Origin: Acanthosepion esculentum | Taxonomy: Eukaryota > Mollusca > Cephalopoda > Sepiida > Sepiidae | Assembly (NCBI GenBank): GCA_964036315.1 | Contig: OZ038496.1 | Coordinates: 11,563,035 to 11,627,034 of the forward strand | Direction: 5' to 3' | DNA: 64,000 bases | Shown here: in pieces, positions 1-10,739 of the stretch | Layout of the letters: each line of letters begins with the position of its first letter | How positions within the stretch are numbered: the stretch's first letter is position 1 | Translations under genes and position numbers: made by a program | Notes under the pieces: model-generated | Database searches by the model: none | Seen by the model: the letters and a program-made list of their open reading frames with translations, nothing else | What the model was told of the DNA's origin: nothing

Positions 1-11
1 GATCCGAGACC

Positions 12-182
12 CCTAACATAATTTAAGTTATGTAGAGTTAAGGTGTCTGGACCCGCTTCCTTGTCAAGCGAGAATTTGGGAATACCTTAACTCTACATAA
101 CTTAAAAAATTATGTTAGGTTTCTCGGCTCTCGCTTTTGAAACATGAGAACTCTTATGTAGCGGAGGAATCATATTTTTAAA
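12..182. repeat. Inverted-repeat element, copy 1
   Basis: Positions 12-44 and 84-119 are near-perfect reverse complements around a 39-nt loop. The sequence that follows (120-182, containing TTTTGAAACATGAGAAC) recurs at about 58740-58806, and the loop motif CTTGTCAAGCGA recurs near 47560, so this is a dispersed repeat. No coding potential. It may be a MITE or a hairpin-forming repeat end. Confidence 0.6.
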
Positions 183-197
183 AACTAAAAATATTAT

Positions 198-201
<4 letters not shown>

Positions 202-291
<90 letters not shown>
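202..291. repeat. (TA)n microsatellite
   Basis: About 90 bp of uninterrupted TA. The apparent IYIYIY reading frames over this tract are artefacts. Positions 292-640 hold nothing recognisable. Confidence 0.97.
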
Positions 292-637
292 CGGTGTGGT
301 TGAATGTTTCTGAACACCAGATAGTGTAAGATATTTTTAACAATTTTTTCGCATAATAATCACATCATTATCTTCATCATATCCACCTCCCTGCAGGTTT
401 TGTTACCTGCATGATAAGAACTTTCCGAGAGCGGCATCCAAATTTGAATTGAGCAATGTCCTTTCCCTAGACTCTTTGCCAACCAAAGATGAAGAGACCA
501 CTCTGCTCTGCAATTTTAATATAGCCAAATTAGTAAATAAAAAGACGTTAAAGATGAAGCTGATTCGCATACAAATGAGTGAACAATCGAACACCTGCAA
601 GTCGAAACAAAAAAATAACATTCAGTAACATAAATTC

Positions 638-783
<146 letters not shown>

Positions 784-801
784 ATTTTACATATATATAT
801 A

Positions 802-871
802 TTAGGTTGGTGCAAATATAATATCGTTTTTTGACGTTCTAACGTATGTGAGAATATATTTTTGCACCAAC

Positions 872-875
<4 letters not shown>
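802..875. mobile_element. 74-bp mariner-type MITE
   Basis: A very short element with terminal inverted repeats TTAGGTTGGTGCAAA at both ends, flanked on each side by TA, which is the mariner target duplication. It lies inside a TA microsatellite. The terminal sequence resembles the MADE1/Hsmar1 group of mariners (established knowledge of that family). It encodes nothing and would depend on transposase in trans. Confidence 0.9.

Positions 876-876
<1 letters not shown>

Positions 877-915
<39 letters not shown>
877..915. repeat. (TA)n microsatellite
   Basis: Continuation of the TA tract on the far side of the MITE. Confidence 0.95.
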
Positions 916-919
<4 letters not shown>

Positions 920-1178
920 AGTTAAGAAATATTTAGTAATCCGTATAGGTAAGTCCCAAGGAGGATGAAATCCTGAGAGCTCAATGTAAATTCAGAGCTA
1001 ATAATTTAAAGAAAAATTGACCACTTTAAGGCTCCATGTAATAATTTATTTCACCATAGCCCTTTTAAAGGACGATGGATCATCAGACTACACTTCAAAA
1101 AGGTGAAACGAAAAATGAAAAATGAAATGAACATTTACACTTTTGACGGGTAGTATTAAGTTTATGTAATTTAACAGA
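920..1178 (+). repeat. Dispersed repeat, about 255 bp, copy 1
   Basis: Matches 56907-57163 in the same orientation along its whole length, with shared blocks CCAAGGAGGATGA, GACCACTTTAAGGCT and TTTACACTTTTGACGGG. Both copies abut a TA microsatellite. No protein similarity recognised. Confidence 0.8.
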
Positions 1179-1198
1179 TATATATATATATATATATA

Positions 1199-1496
1199 TT
1201 CGACTCTCTCGCCGAATTCGACCTATGAGGGTCAAGCAGATCAGTTCCTAGGAAGCTGACAGCCCGTCGCCAGTACTTGAGATTTGATTATACTGGTAAA
1301 AGGTTTCTGCAGAACCATCCATACTTTTTTAAGGGCCGAATACAGAGACCTGGTGCACTACGTGCCAGGTTTTGTAATCAGAGTTGTCCTTCTGCTAGAC
1401 CAGTTGTCATCCAAGGCTGTTTACCCATAGCTGGAGGGAGAAGAAGAGGATTCACAAGGTTATTAGCACGTAAATGAATATAATGGTTTCGACTGG

Positions 1497-1497
<1 letters not shown>
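1199..1497 (-). mobile_element. tRNA-derived SINE, head-truncated
   Basis: Homologous over its body to the full copies at 9222-9616 and 15231-15547 (shared GTCAAGCAGATCAGTTCC and GGGCCGAATACAGAGACC). It reads on the minus strand. The tRNA-like head is lost: the right end stops at GGTTTCGACTGGAATT and runs into (TA)n at 1498-1534. Confidence 0.8.
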
Positions 1498-1534
<37 letters not shown>

Positions 1535-1538
<4 letters not shown>

Positions 1539-2395
1539 AGAGTTTTATGATAAGGTCCTTAGCTCGTTTCTTCATATACGTCAACAGCTATTTTAAGCTC
1601 CTATTTTCTTAACAGCTAGTATCATACTTGTGAACACTGCAATATCTACAAGAAATAAATTACTAAACCAAGAGTCGAAATAGGAAGGAAGTGGTTTAAA
1701 ATAACCCAAAATATCTATAATTCTGACTTTGTCATATTGGCTGGCAAATTTCCGACTAATATCTTTGTGTACCTCCATCAAATACCATCTCGCGAATTCC
1801 AAACATTTTCAAAGTACTGTCGCCATGTAAAAAAATATATATATATATACCATGTCTGCAAAATATTTTTTTTTCAAACAATAATCGAACATTTGGCGAC
1901 CGTCGCAACAAAGTTACTCGTTTTTTCCCCAACGTAAACCGCAGTTTGTTTCTTTGCCGGAAGATGTTTGTTTTTGAAGCTGAGCTTATCTGATAAATGA
2001 TGCATTTCAAAACTATGGTGTTTTAAGGAAAAACATTTATAAGAATAGAAAATACTTAAGAAAAATAGCTATGTCTGACACAAGGAAAACTCACTGAGGA
2101 AACCACCGTGTTATTTTTCATTTTGACCGAGTAATTTATTCATCTTCGTCCTATTGGTCCATATTCCAGCTTCCAGGTCGTCATTCTATTATCGCTAAGT
2201 AAATAAATAATCTAAATCAAGCATATATATATATATTTATATAAAATTGTACTGCATACATTGACGTGCCAAAAACCACTGAATAGCAGTAGGTAAAGAC
2301 AATGGTAGATGGCACCACCGTGTCTTGAATTCATTGAAAAGGGAAGACTTTTATTAGTTGTAGTTATTTGATGAGTCAGTGTAAAACTTGCTCAG
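1535..2395. other. No gene seen
   Basis: AT-rich sequence with no long frame, no repeat shared with the rest of the window and no recognisable RNA. A short TA run lies at 2222-2236. Confidence 0.6.
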
Positions 2396-2399
2396 CTGC

Positions 2400-2815
2400 T
2401 AATGACAAAGCGATGTGAATAATGAGAATTGACTGGGGAAATGATAGCAACTCATTAGGATAGCGAAACAGGCATTCCAAAAGCTAAGCAAAGTATTAAG
2501 AAACAGGAAAATTTCGTTAGAAACAAAGGAAAGAATACTGAACTGTTACGTGATATCTGTCCTTCTATATGGCATTGAAATCGGGACAATCTCATTCCAG
2601 ATGAGGAAAAAAAACTTCAGGCAACAGAAATTAGGTTATACGGAAGGCTACTGAAATTACTATGGGCTGGACGCATGAACAATGAAGAGGTTTAGCGAAA
2701 ACGGAAGCAAAAAAGAATCTTGAAGTTAATATCAGAAATAATTTAAATTTTTACGGTACATAATGAGGAAAACGGGCTTAGAAACTTTGACATTCACAAG
2801 GCTTTTTAACAGTAA
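2400..2815 (+). pseudogene. LINE reverse transcriptase C-terminal remnant (family 1)
   Basis: Translation with several frame breaks gives fragments such as AKQAFQKLSKVLRNRK, ERILNCYVISVLLYGIE and ATEIRLYGRLLK. These match the segment after the RT catalytic core in other copies in this window (15737, 18470, 23570, 43250 minus, 52016). The order of blocks is conserved, ending near LETLTF. Frameshifts and an in-frame stop after NNEEV show it is dead. Clade not assigned. Confidence 0.75.
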
Positions 2816-3007
2816 GTGTGGAAGTGTATAACCTATCTAACTGACTCTTGTAAATGGATGGTAGAATAAATATTGAGATATAAAACAAAAAGACGGAATT
2901 TACTAAGTCTTACAAAGGATGGGAAGTCGGAGAGAACTATGATTCCCGACATTCTGAAGGGACAGGTCACATAGAAGAAGATATGATAGAGCCACAGGCG
3001 TAATAGA

Positions 3008-3833
3008 TTTATGATTTGTTTGTTTAACCGCATGTCAAAACCTTATGGGTCATTTGATGCAGAAATTCAATTTTCGAATAATAAAAATATTTATTATTCT
3101 GCTTTCACAATTGAATACATGGTAGATGATACTCAGCTTTTGTGCATATACATGTTTTTTTTTGGACATAATTACGAGTATGTGTTTTATGCTGTAGTTT
3201 TGTTGAAGTTATATTTTGGAATACAGTTTGATTTCTTTAAGATCTTGTAGGATATTATATTATTGTCATAAAAGACATCTTTTATGTTGGTTGATTTTGT
3301 TTAGCGGCATATCAACATCTCTGTGGGTTACTTGATGTCTAAATTTAAATATTTTGGACAACATTATATGACTTCATCTTTTGAATATAATTCTGAACGC
3401 CTGCAACAACTGTGAAAATGTATTGTTGATCATGTTACTATAAAAAATGTTTTTTATCTTTTCATTTGTATTTTGGAATATAATTTGATTTCTTCAAGAA
3501 CTTATAGAATATTATATGAATTAATGCCATGAAAAGGTTATTTCATGTTGGTTGGTTGGCTGATTTTGTTTAGTGGCATATATGGGTAATTTAATGCCGA
3601 AATCAAAATATTTTGAACGCAACTGTATGTTTTCAACTTCAGATAAAATGTATAGCTAGGCATTTTGCTTTAAAAATGTGTTGTTGTTTTTTTTACATTA
3701 AAATATATTCCTAGCATTTCTACTATGAAATATATTTTTATACTTTCGTAGTGATTTTTGTACGAATTCCCTATTTACCTATACCTGATAGCATAACTGA
3801 TGCTACTACCCCGTGTCAGTGGTTTCGGGTACC
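3008..3833 (+). repeat. Tandem repeat, about 265-bp units
   Basis: Three diverged units begin near 3020, 3296 and 3566 (block TTTAGCGGCATATCAACAT and variants), with the internal block GATTTCTT.AAGA recurring 257 bp apart at 3231 and 3488. The end of the array (GATGCTACTACCCCGTGTCA) matches the end of the repeat at 30745-31430 (GGTGCTACCACACCGGGTCA), so it is an expanded member of that family. The open frame at 3011-3250 is fortuitous. Confidence 0.65.
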
Positions 3834-3960
3834 CCGCGGCGGTGTAATGGTTAGAAAGCTTGTTTAGCTATAATAATTATGACTGAGTAGTGAGTTTGAT
3901 CTTCACTGGATCCCCATTCTTTCGGCCTTGTGCCACATCTAAGCTACGTTTGGAAAATCA
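3834..3960 (+). mobile_element. tRNA-derived SINE (family 2)
   Basis: A-box-like GTGTAATGGTTAGAAAGC and B-box-like GAGTTTGATCTTC are spaced as in a tRNA gene, followed by CGGCCTTGTGCCACAT. A minus-strand relative lies at 5350-5465. The CCTTGTGCCACA block also occurs inside the GC-rich LTR repeats near 21328. Confidence 0.6.
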
Positions 3961-4045
3961 CCATTAAGAATTGGTTTCATGCTCTTCAAAACTTCCACTC
4001 TTACAATCAGATGCTGCCGAAATAAAACATAATCCGAAATAAGAG

Positions 4046-4275
4046 CGTCCTGTGTATGACGATAAACTACATCCGCGTTCTGGGTAAGACGATAAACTAC
4101 ATCCGCGTCCTGGGTAAGACGATAAACTACATCCGCGTTCTGGGTAAGACGAGAAACTACATCCGCGTCCTGGGTAAGACGATAAACTACATCCGCTTCC
4201 TTGGTAAGACAGTAAACTACATCCACGTCCAGGGTAAGACGATAAACTACATCCGCGTCCTGGGTAAGAGGATAA
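4046..4275. repeat. 30-bp minisatellite, about 7.5 units
   Basis: Unit built around GATAAACTACATCCGCGTCC plus TGGGTAAGAC, with one or two substitutions per unit. Because 30 is divisible by three, several frames stay open and give false repeat proteins. The reverse complement of the same unit appears two to three times in the homologous element at 31150-31410. Confidence 0.95.
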
Positions 4276-4710
4276 GCAAGACTTCTGATCAGGAGGTTTT
4301 AAGGAGCGTGGAACCAACTCTTAATTGCTGTTGTTCCTAGGTCCACTCTGTCCCGGAGTGGTAGCACCTGTTAGGAACCGAGATATGGGCAAATACTTAA
4401 CCTTCAAACTGGGTTCAAAGCATTGTGATAGTGTAAAAATAGGTTTTAATACCAGAAATACTTTTTTGTAATAAATTACCAGCAATAATTTTTTGAAGGA
4501 AAAAAATTATTGCCAGCAATACATTTTTGAAAACAAATATTACCAGCAATACATTTTTGAAGAAAGAAAAGTATTACCAGCAATGCATTTTTTGAAAAAA
4601 AATATTACCAGCAATGTATTTTTTGAAAAAAATATTACCAGGAATAAAAAATGTTTTCGGCATTAAATAACCCATTGAGGTTGATATACCGTAAAACAAA
4701 ACAAAGCAAC
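4276..4710 (-). repeat. Dispersed element carrying the minisatellite, minus orientation
   Basis: Together with 4046-4275 this is the reverse complement of the element at 30745-31430. Matching blocks are GGTAGCACCTGTTAGGAACC and, at the far end, CGGCATTAAATAACCCATTG. Positions 4480-4662 hold six degenerate 38-44 bp tandem units, each with ATTACCAGCAAT then a T-rich run. No coding sequence. Confidence 0.8.
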
Positions 4711-5349
4711 CAAACCAACCGAGATAGGAAAGAGATACAACACAGTGAGTGATTAAAATTCGCATAGTCTTCTTCCCTTTCTACAGGAAGAGATAGCCAA
4801 CAAAGACGGACTTGATTTTTAAACTCAGCGTCCAATAATTAGCAAGGAAAATGTGTAAGTTAACTTTCACCAGAAGATGAGGCAACCAGTGTAATTGATT
4901 CATGTAAGAAATTTCAGAGCAAGTCGTAAAAGAACTGAATTTATATAGCCTATGTTTTAAATTAGACTAATGTTATGGAAATCCAAAGGTTAAACCCAAA
5001 TTGCGAGTTTCGATTTCTCGTTAAAGCATTTTTATGTTAAACATTTTCTTTTTTCTTCTTCAAAATCTCATTATGGTTTAAATAAATAAGGAACATACAA
5101 CTAATTAACTTTGGTTCCGGAAACAAAAGATTTTCTTGTCACCATCTACATATATATGTATCTATATATTCGTTCCAGCAAATCCGTTTTCCACGGTCTT
5201 TGGGTTTTTCATTTTAGTTGGCGGCGTGTTCATTTCACGTCCTCGGTTGCGTTCAGTTGAAAGAGGATCGCTAAACCGCTTAAACTGTTATTCCTTTGTT
5301 AATTTTACGTATGTATTCGATCTACGCAATGGAGTAATGGTGGTTTTCT
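4711..5349. other. No gene seen
   Basis: AT-rich sequence without a recognised repeat. The frame at 5136-5351 shows no known domain and begins in a TA-rich stretch. Confidence 0.55.
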
Positions 5350-5465
5350 GAGCGCAGCTTAAATGTGGCACAAGGGCGAACGTATAGGGCACCCTAGGAG
5401 GATCGAATTCACTGTTCCGTTGTTATACATTCTAGCGAACCAGGCTTGTTAACCGTAACACCACG
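5350..5465 (-). mobile_element. tRNA-derived SINE (family 2), minus strand
   Basis: The reverse complement aligns with 3834-3960: tRNA-like block with B-box-like GTGAATTCGATCCTCC and then CGCCCTTGTGCCACAT. It sits head to head with another tRNA-like SINE head starting at 5466. Confidence 0.55.
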
Positions 5466-5600
5466 TTGTAATAGATAACGATTCAAAATGAGAAATCGGA
5501 AACAGAGTTCGAATTTCGGTCGGGTTCTTTGCATTCACTGAATGTGATATTTAGACCTTGCCGACGAGTTTTGTCATTTGGCTTTATCAAGGGAAGTGAT
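5466..5600 (+). mobile_element. tRNA-derived SINE head (family 1-like)
   Basis: GTAATAGATAACG (A-box position) and AGAGTTCGAATTTCGG (B-box position), followed by TTGCATTCACT. This matches the head of the 9222 SINE. The tail includes an inverted pair TTTGGCTTTATCA / TGATAAAGCCAAA at 5577-5607. Confidence 0.55.
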
Positions 5601-6083
5601 GATAAAGCCAAACGAGGAAACGTATTGGCAAGGATTAAGTACCATTTTTCGATTGTCTATTTTATTGAATTTGTCTTCTCTACAGATATATTCTCAGAGA
5701 TTTAACACATTCACTGATTTGCAAATACCCTTTGGAAAGGTATGCATCAATCTTTTACCTCCAGATGTATGTGAAATAGTAAAACAGACTGAGTCTTATA
5801 GCCTTGGTTTACAGTCAGTTCACTACAGAGGGAAACGGCAATCTTCTGTGGGAAAATCTTCAAAACAGTCAAACGTGTATCATGTATATCACTTAATGTA
5901 CTAAATTTGATATTACCATTTTACGGTAACACTTTAGTTACCGATACTTAGTGTTAATATTACCTCTTCTTGCTTAAACATGTCCGTTAAACGCTATTAT
6001 TAAATATTTATTCTATAATGTTCAATTTGTTTTTTCATCTTTGTCTGACGGCCACATCCTGTTGAAACAAGAGTTGTCGTCTT

Positions 6084-6234
6084 ATCACTGAAGTTAAGCA
6101 ATGTCGATCCCAGTTAGTTCCTAGATGACTGACAGCTTAGAAATACCAGGCGCTGTAAGTGTGAAGTTAAACAACGTCGGGTCTAGACAGTACCTAGATG
6201 AGTGACTGCTTAGGAATACCTCGGTGCTGTAAGC
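6084..6234 (+). pseudogene. Dimer of 5S rRNA-derived sequence
   Basis: Two head-to-tail segments of about 76 bp (6084-6160 and 6160-6234) each resemble the 3' half of 5S rRNA: GAAGTTAAGCAATGTCG, CCTAGATGAGTGACTGC and GGAATACCTCGGTGCTGT. The 5' half of 5S is absent and both units carry substitutions in paired regions, so these are pseudogenes or parts of a 5S-derived SINE. A third copy lies on the minus strand at 34540-34616. Confidence 0.8.
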
Positions 6235-6254
6235 GGGATATGCTCGTCCGGTAT

Positions 6255-6500
6255 TGGATAATCACTCAGTATTGTTAATTAATGGCTCGGGATTTTTACT
6301 CGGAGAGCCGAGTTTCAATTCCAGTTGGGTTGTTTATATTCACTTACGTACCCTTGGGGAAATATATTAATCCAACTCTTTTCCCCAGCTATGGGTTAAT
6401 CATTATCACTAAATCATTATTATCTCAAAAAAATTTCTTACAATCCGAAAATATTTTCTGGCCTTAAATAACCAGCAAAGGGTTGATAAGCCGTAAAAAA
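6255..6500 (+). mobile_element. tRNA-derived SINE with shared tail domain
   Basis: Head block GGAGAGCCGAGTTTCAATTC and linker TTCACTTACGTACCCTTGG match SINE family 1. The tail, GGCCTTAAATAACCAGC then AAGGGTTGATAAGCCGTAAA, is the reverse complement of a domain repeated at 33224, 33968 and 34285. Confidence 0.75.
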
Positions 6501-6840
6501 TGTTCATCTTTACATCGCAGACTAATTAGTTTACCTACGGATGATGTATAAAGATTCGTATTCAAACTCCCGTGCACGTACACACGCTTAGTAAGGTTTC
6601 ACGTGAGACAAAATATAATGTCGGTCGACGTTCCTCCATTGAAACATACCACTGAAGGACGAATTATTCGTTCGCGCACGCGTACCTATGTCAGTATTCC
6701 CAATAAAACGCGCGTGCGCATTGATGCAATGCCTTCTTCAATAAAATGATCGTCTAAGTAAAGACTCAACATCTATTAAGAGTTAAATCGACAGCGTGAA
6801 ATCACCATTAGAAAATTGAAGTGAGCAACCGTTCGACATA
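6501..6840. other. No gene seen
   Basis: Unremarkable AT-rich sequence with a CpG-containing patch near 6680-6720 (CGCGCACGCG). No frame or RNA recognised. Confidence 0.5.
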
Positions 6841-8240
6841 TTTCCTTCGTTTTTTTTAATCATTCGCAATTCGCTTCTAAGTTGTCAATCTTTCTTCGTA
6901 CGAGTCTCTTTCTTTCTTCTTGGTATCTTTTTTCCGAACTCTGATTAACATACCTATGGTTTCTACATTTTTTTTGTTTAATACGGTGTAGTAGCTTTTA
7001 TTTATTTTTTCGTACAGCAGCCATTTTTTTCTTTACTTTCTATGTATCGATAAGACCGGACAAGTTTTCGATTTTACTTATATTTGCTGCCTATCTTTCT
7101 GACTCGTTACCTTTTCCTTACTTTTATAACTTTTTCGTCCCTCTTAAAAATCAACCTTTGTCTCCTTTTAAATTCATCTTTTTCCATTTCCTCTCCTTCT
7201 GCTTGCCTTTTCTTTTCTTTCAACTTTTTTTTTCTAATTCTTTCCTTAACATTGTATTGTATCTGATACTCCTTCATTCGTTTTATTTTTCATTTTTATT
7301 CCTTTCTTTTTCTTTTCTTTTTTCCTTTTTATATGCCTCTCTTTATTCTTCCTGCTTTCTTTCTTATTTCTTTCCTTCCTTTTCTTTTTTCCCATTCTCC
7401 CAGGATATTTTATTCCTTCCTGTATTCTTCATTTATTTTACCTTTCTTTTTAGTTCCGTTATTTTTCTTTCATTTTTAATTTTCTTTTCTTTCCTTCACA
7501 TACCTTTTCAGCGGTTCTTCATATATTTTCTTTTTGTTCTGCATTCTTTTTCTTCCTTCCCGCTTATTTTCATTTTTTGTGGCTCGACTGTATTTCTTCC
7601 TACACATTTTTTTCTTCTCTTCCTTCTAGTTTGGTTTACTTCTGCTTTCATTATCTCGTTATTATTTTTATTTATTTTTCTTGTTCCCGTCTGTCGGAAT
7701 GTTTGATGCTTTTAATTCAAAACTTCTGTCGCCATTACCCTTCTGTATAATCTTTCTTTCCCGCCATTCGCCCTGTCTCTATTTCAGCCATTTCTTTTCC
7801 TCCATTTTTCAATTAAGTTATTCTTTTGCTTCATTCATAATTCCTTTTTCTTTTCTTCTACCGCTGGGATTTCTTAATCATCATTTTCTTGTATTTAGAT
7901 TCCATCTTCCCTTTCTTGCTTTCTTTCCTTCTTTACCTTTCTCTCTATCGTCTCTACTAGCATTATTTCATCTCATTGTCCCACCTTTATGTTGGTTTTC
8001 ATATAATTCTTGTTTCTGTCTTTTACATGAATTTCTTTAAATAATGTCCAAATTTTCGCTATCTCTTTTTCTTTGCTTCCCATTTTACCACATTTATTTT
8101 TTCATTTTCTTTCCTTCCATATTTATTTTAATCTTTTCTTTTCAATATCTTTCCCGCTCTTCTCCCTTAAATTCCGTCTGTTTTCATTTCTTTTATTTTG
8201 CCAGAATACAATGAAGCAAACTTTCAACATTATCATCTTT
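6841..8240. repeat. Pyrimidine-rich tract
   Basis: About 1.4 kb in which the plus strand is strongly enriched in T and C, built of irregular TTTC, CTTT and TTCC words without a clear period. Frames rich in F, S and L, including the 182-residue one at 7158-7706, are low-complexity artefacts. Confidence 0.8.
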
Positions 8241-8843
8241 CTCCTCCACCGCTGACAGACAAACCCATTTACCCACTTGACCTACCATTTTAGACTGAAC
8301 CTCGAGTAATCAAATTCGTTTAGCATTTACTTCCATTGCTTCTTAAATTATTGGTAAAATCGCTGTGCCAAACTTTCTCTTCTGGAGAATTCTTAATGGA
8401 TTATTCTTGTCATTGAAAAAAGTGCTGCAAGAAATCGAATAAGAGAAAAAAATGGCAAAATGTTTTAAAGAAAAATGCATTGTTTTCGAAAAAAATTTAA
8501 AATACTTCAGATTATCTTTGAAATGCTGGATAATTCTTTTCATCGAAAACTGTGATAGCTTTGGGATAAAGAAAAGAAATGTATACTGTAGATGTATAGT
8601 AATACACACTGTCTTTCGGGATTTCTTACTTTCGTTCTGTCTGTGAATTTAATTTTCTCATAGTTTCTTTTGCTTTCATTCTATAATTTCTTTTCGCATT
8701 TTTGCCAGCATATATTTCTCTATTACCATTTCATTTTATATGCCTTTCTACTCATCTCATTCTCTAATAGTCTATCCGACATTCTTTCTTTATCAAATCT
8801 ATCTGCTTTTACATATATTCTTACCGTTACCATTCCCTCTTCC

Positions 8844-8845
<2 letters not shown>
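8241..8845. other. No gene seen
   Basis: AT-rich flank of the pyrimidine tract. Overlapping short frames on both strands show no domain. Confidence 0.5.

Positions 8846-8905
<60 letters not shown>
8846..8905. repeat. (TA)n microsatellite
   Basis: About 60 bp of TA. The flanking 8906-9200 carries loose repeats of CATAATA.GC-type words (8933, 8983, 9169) of unknown origin. Confidence 0.95.
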
Positions 8906-8907
<2 letters not shown>

Positions 8908-9221
8908 GGTAATTCTTCATGTATAATACGCCTTCATACGTAATACGCACACCTGAAAATGTGGGAAAATGCTTGTACTCATGCATAATAGGCACTCCTT
9001 GATTGGGAATCAAACCCTATAAATTGTACCTTTCCAATTTCATTACGGACAGCGTTTCCTACTCGAATTTAAAAAAAATAGTTTTAAACATAGAATAATA
9101 TTATTCTAATATAATTTTATGATAATAATTATTTTGTAGCAGTTTCTTAAAGATTTTTGTATGTGAGCATAATATGCACCCCTGATTTTTCTTAATATTT
9201 TTAGAAAAAAATGTGTATCGG

Positions 9222-9613
9222 GCACGGTGGAGTAATGGATAACGGCTTGGATTGAGGAATCGGAGAGCCGATTTCGAATTCCAGTCGAATCCATTACATT
9301 TACTTACGTGCTAATACCCTTGGATCCTCTTCTTCTCCCTCCAACTATGGGTAAATAGCAGGACAGACTAGGTTCTATAGCCTTGGATGGCAGCTGGTCT
9401 AGGAGAAGGACAACTCTGAATTCAAAACCTGCGGAGGGTCGTTTGGGGGACCTTGTGGCATTCGTTGCACCAGGTCCCTGTATTCGTCCCTCCAAAAAGG
9501 GTGGATGGCCCTGCACAAAGCCTTCACCACTATAATCAAATCCTGTGTCGGGCTTTCAATTTCTGGGAACTGATCTGTCTGACTCTCATACTTCGAGTTC
9601 AACAGGAGAGTCC

Positions 9614-9616
<3 letters not shown>
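9222..9616 (+). mobile_element. tRNA-derived SINE (family 1), near full length
   Basis: The tRNA-like head has the A-box region GAGTAATGGATAACGGC and the B-box region GATTTCGAATTCCAGTC. The linker is TTACTTACGTGCTAATACCC and the body ends near AGAGTCCATTA, next to (TA)n. About 395 bp. The same family is at 1199(-), 15231(-), 19083(+), 27359(+), 33645(+), 34285(-) and 53725(-), with differing tails. Transcription would be by RNA polymerase III. Confidence 0.88.
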
Positions 9617-9642
<26 letters not shown>

Positions 9643-9649
<7 letters not shown>

Positions 9650-10290
9650 GATGGATAAATTGCCGTCTAAATTACGCTAAAGTAATGGCACTGACATCGC
9701 ATTTTAGCAGATGTATTTACCAAAATTACACAAAAATATCTTGAAATATTAAAGAGTAAATTTATTCAATAAAATCCCCTTGGAATCTCCTGCATCTCTT
9801 TTGTACAGTCTATTTGTTTAAGATGGTGAATGTTTCTATAACCTTTGCCTTCAGTTTATATTTCTGGTTAGAAGGAGTTTTTTGGTCTCTTGCTCAGCTG
9901 CGTCGCACACATAATAATCAAGCGGTTTGCAGTCTGGAGAGTTAGGTGACCAGATGTATGGGGTGATGTTGTCGCAGAAATTTTCTGAACACCATGACTT
10001 TGTTCTCCTAATTGTGTGGCATGGCACAGAGTGCTGCTGACATTATATATGCCTCCCAGCAGTCAGTCTTTGGACCCAGGGCAGCAGTCCCTCTTCAAGT
10101 CACTTTATGTAGGCCACCGTGTTGCGTCTGATACCCTCACCAAGAAATTCATCTTGTTGAAAGTCAGAATGCATTTGAGTACAGCATAGAGGGCCGAAAT
10201 ATTTAGGGTTATGTAAGGAAGTATTATGCTCTTTTTGATTTCTGTTAATTTTTTTTAATGACACGTCTAATTTGTTCATCAACATATATC
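9643..10290 (-). pseudogene. mariner-like transposase remnant
   Basis: The minus-strand translation, with frameshifts and stops, gives blocks typical of a Tc1/mariner DDE transposase. They are NTVAYIK, then PWVQRLTAGR, then QQHSVPCHT, then SPDCKPLDYYV, then KVIETFTILNK near the C-terminus. The second catalytic aspartate, normally in QDSAPCHT of this group, is replaced by histidine. The left end (GTGCGATGGATAAATT, 9644) resembles the terminal repeat of the second copy at 22379-23110. The N-terminal half is missing. Confidence 0.8.
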
Positions 10291-10404
10291 GAAAGGGCTT
10301 GGGTTACAAAACAGAAACGGCGCCTACCTTGATTAAAGTCATCTTAACATCAAGAAAGTAACAGTATAAAAATAAATAGACACAATATGTCTATATTATT
10401 CAAT

Positions 10405-10406
<2 letters not shown>

Positions 10407-10480
<74 letters not shown>

Positions 10481-10670
10481 ATCTTCATTCTAGGATGTTT
10501 GGTAGAATAATTTAGAGATATGTTTTTATTTTAATCGTCTCAATTCAAGAATCAATTTTTAGTGTCTGTAAGAAATTGATAATGAAGAAAGATGTAATTA
10601 TCCATATTATCTATTATTATATTATTATATATATATTACATATAAATATATATATATATATATTATAATT

Positions 10671-10736
<66 letters not shown>
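10407..10736. repeat. Two (TA)n microsatellites
   Basis: TA tracts at 10407-10475 and 10677-10736, separated by about 200 bp of AT-rich sequence. The second directly abuts the 5' truncation of the Penelope-like element. Confidence 0.95.
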
Positions 10737-10738
<2 letters not shown>

Positions 10739-10739
10739 G

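Noticed and set aside
3939..4340. Repeat-protein frames on both strands over the 30-bp minisatellite
   Set aside because: The unit length is a multiple of three, so several frames stay open by arithmetic alone.
7158..7706. 182-residue open frame rich in Phe, Ser and Leu
   Set aside because: It lies wholly in the pyrimidine-rich tract and its composition follows the DNA bias; no domain or codon signal.
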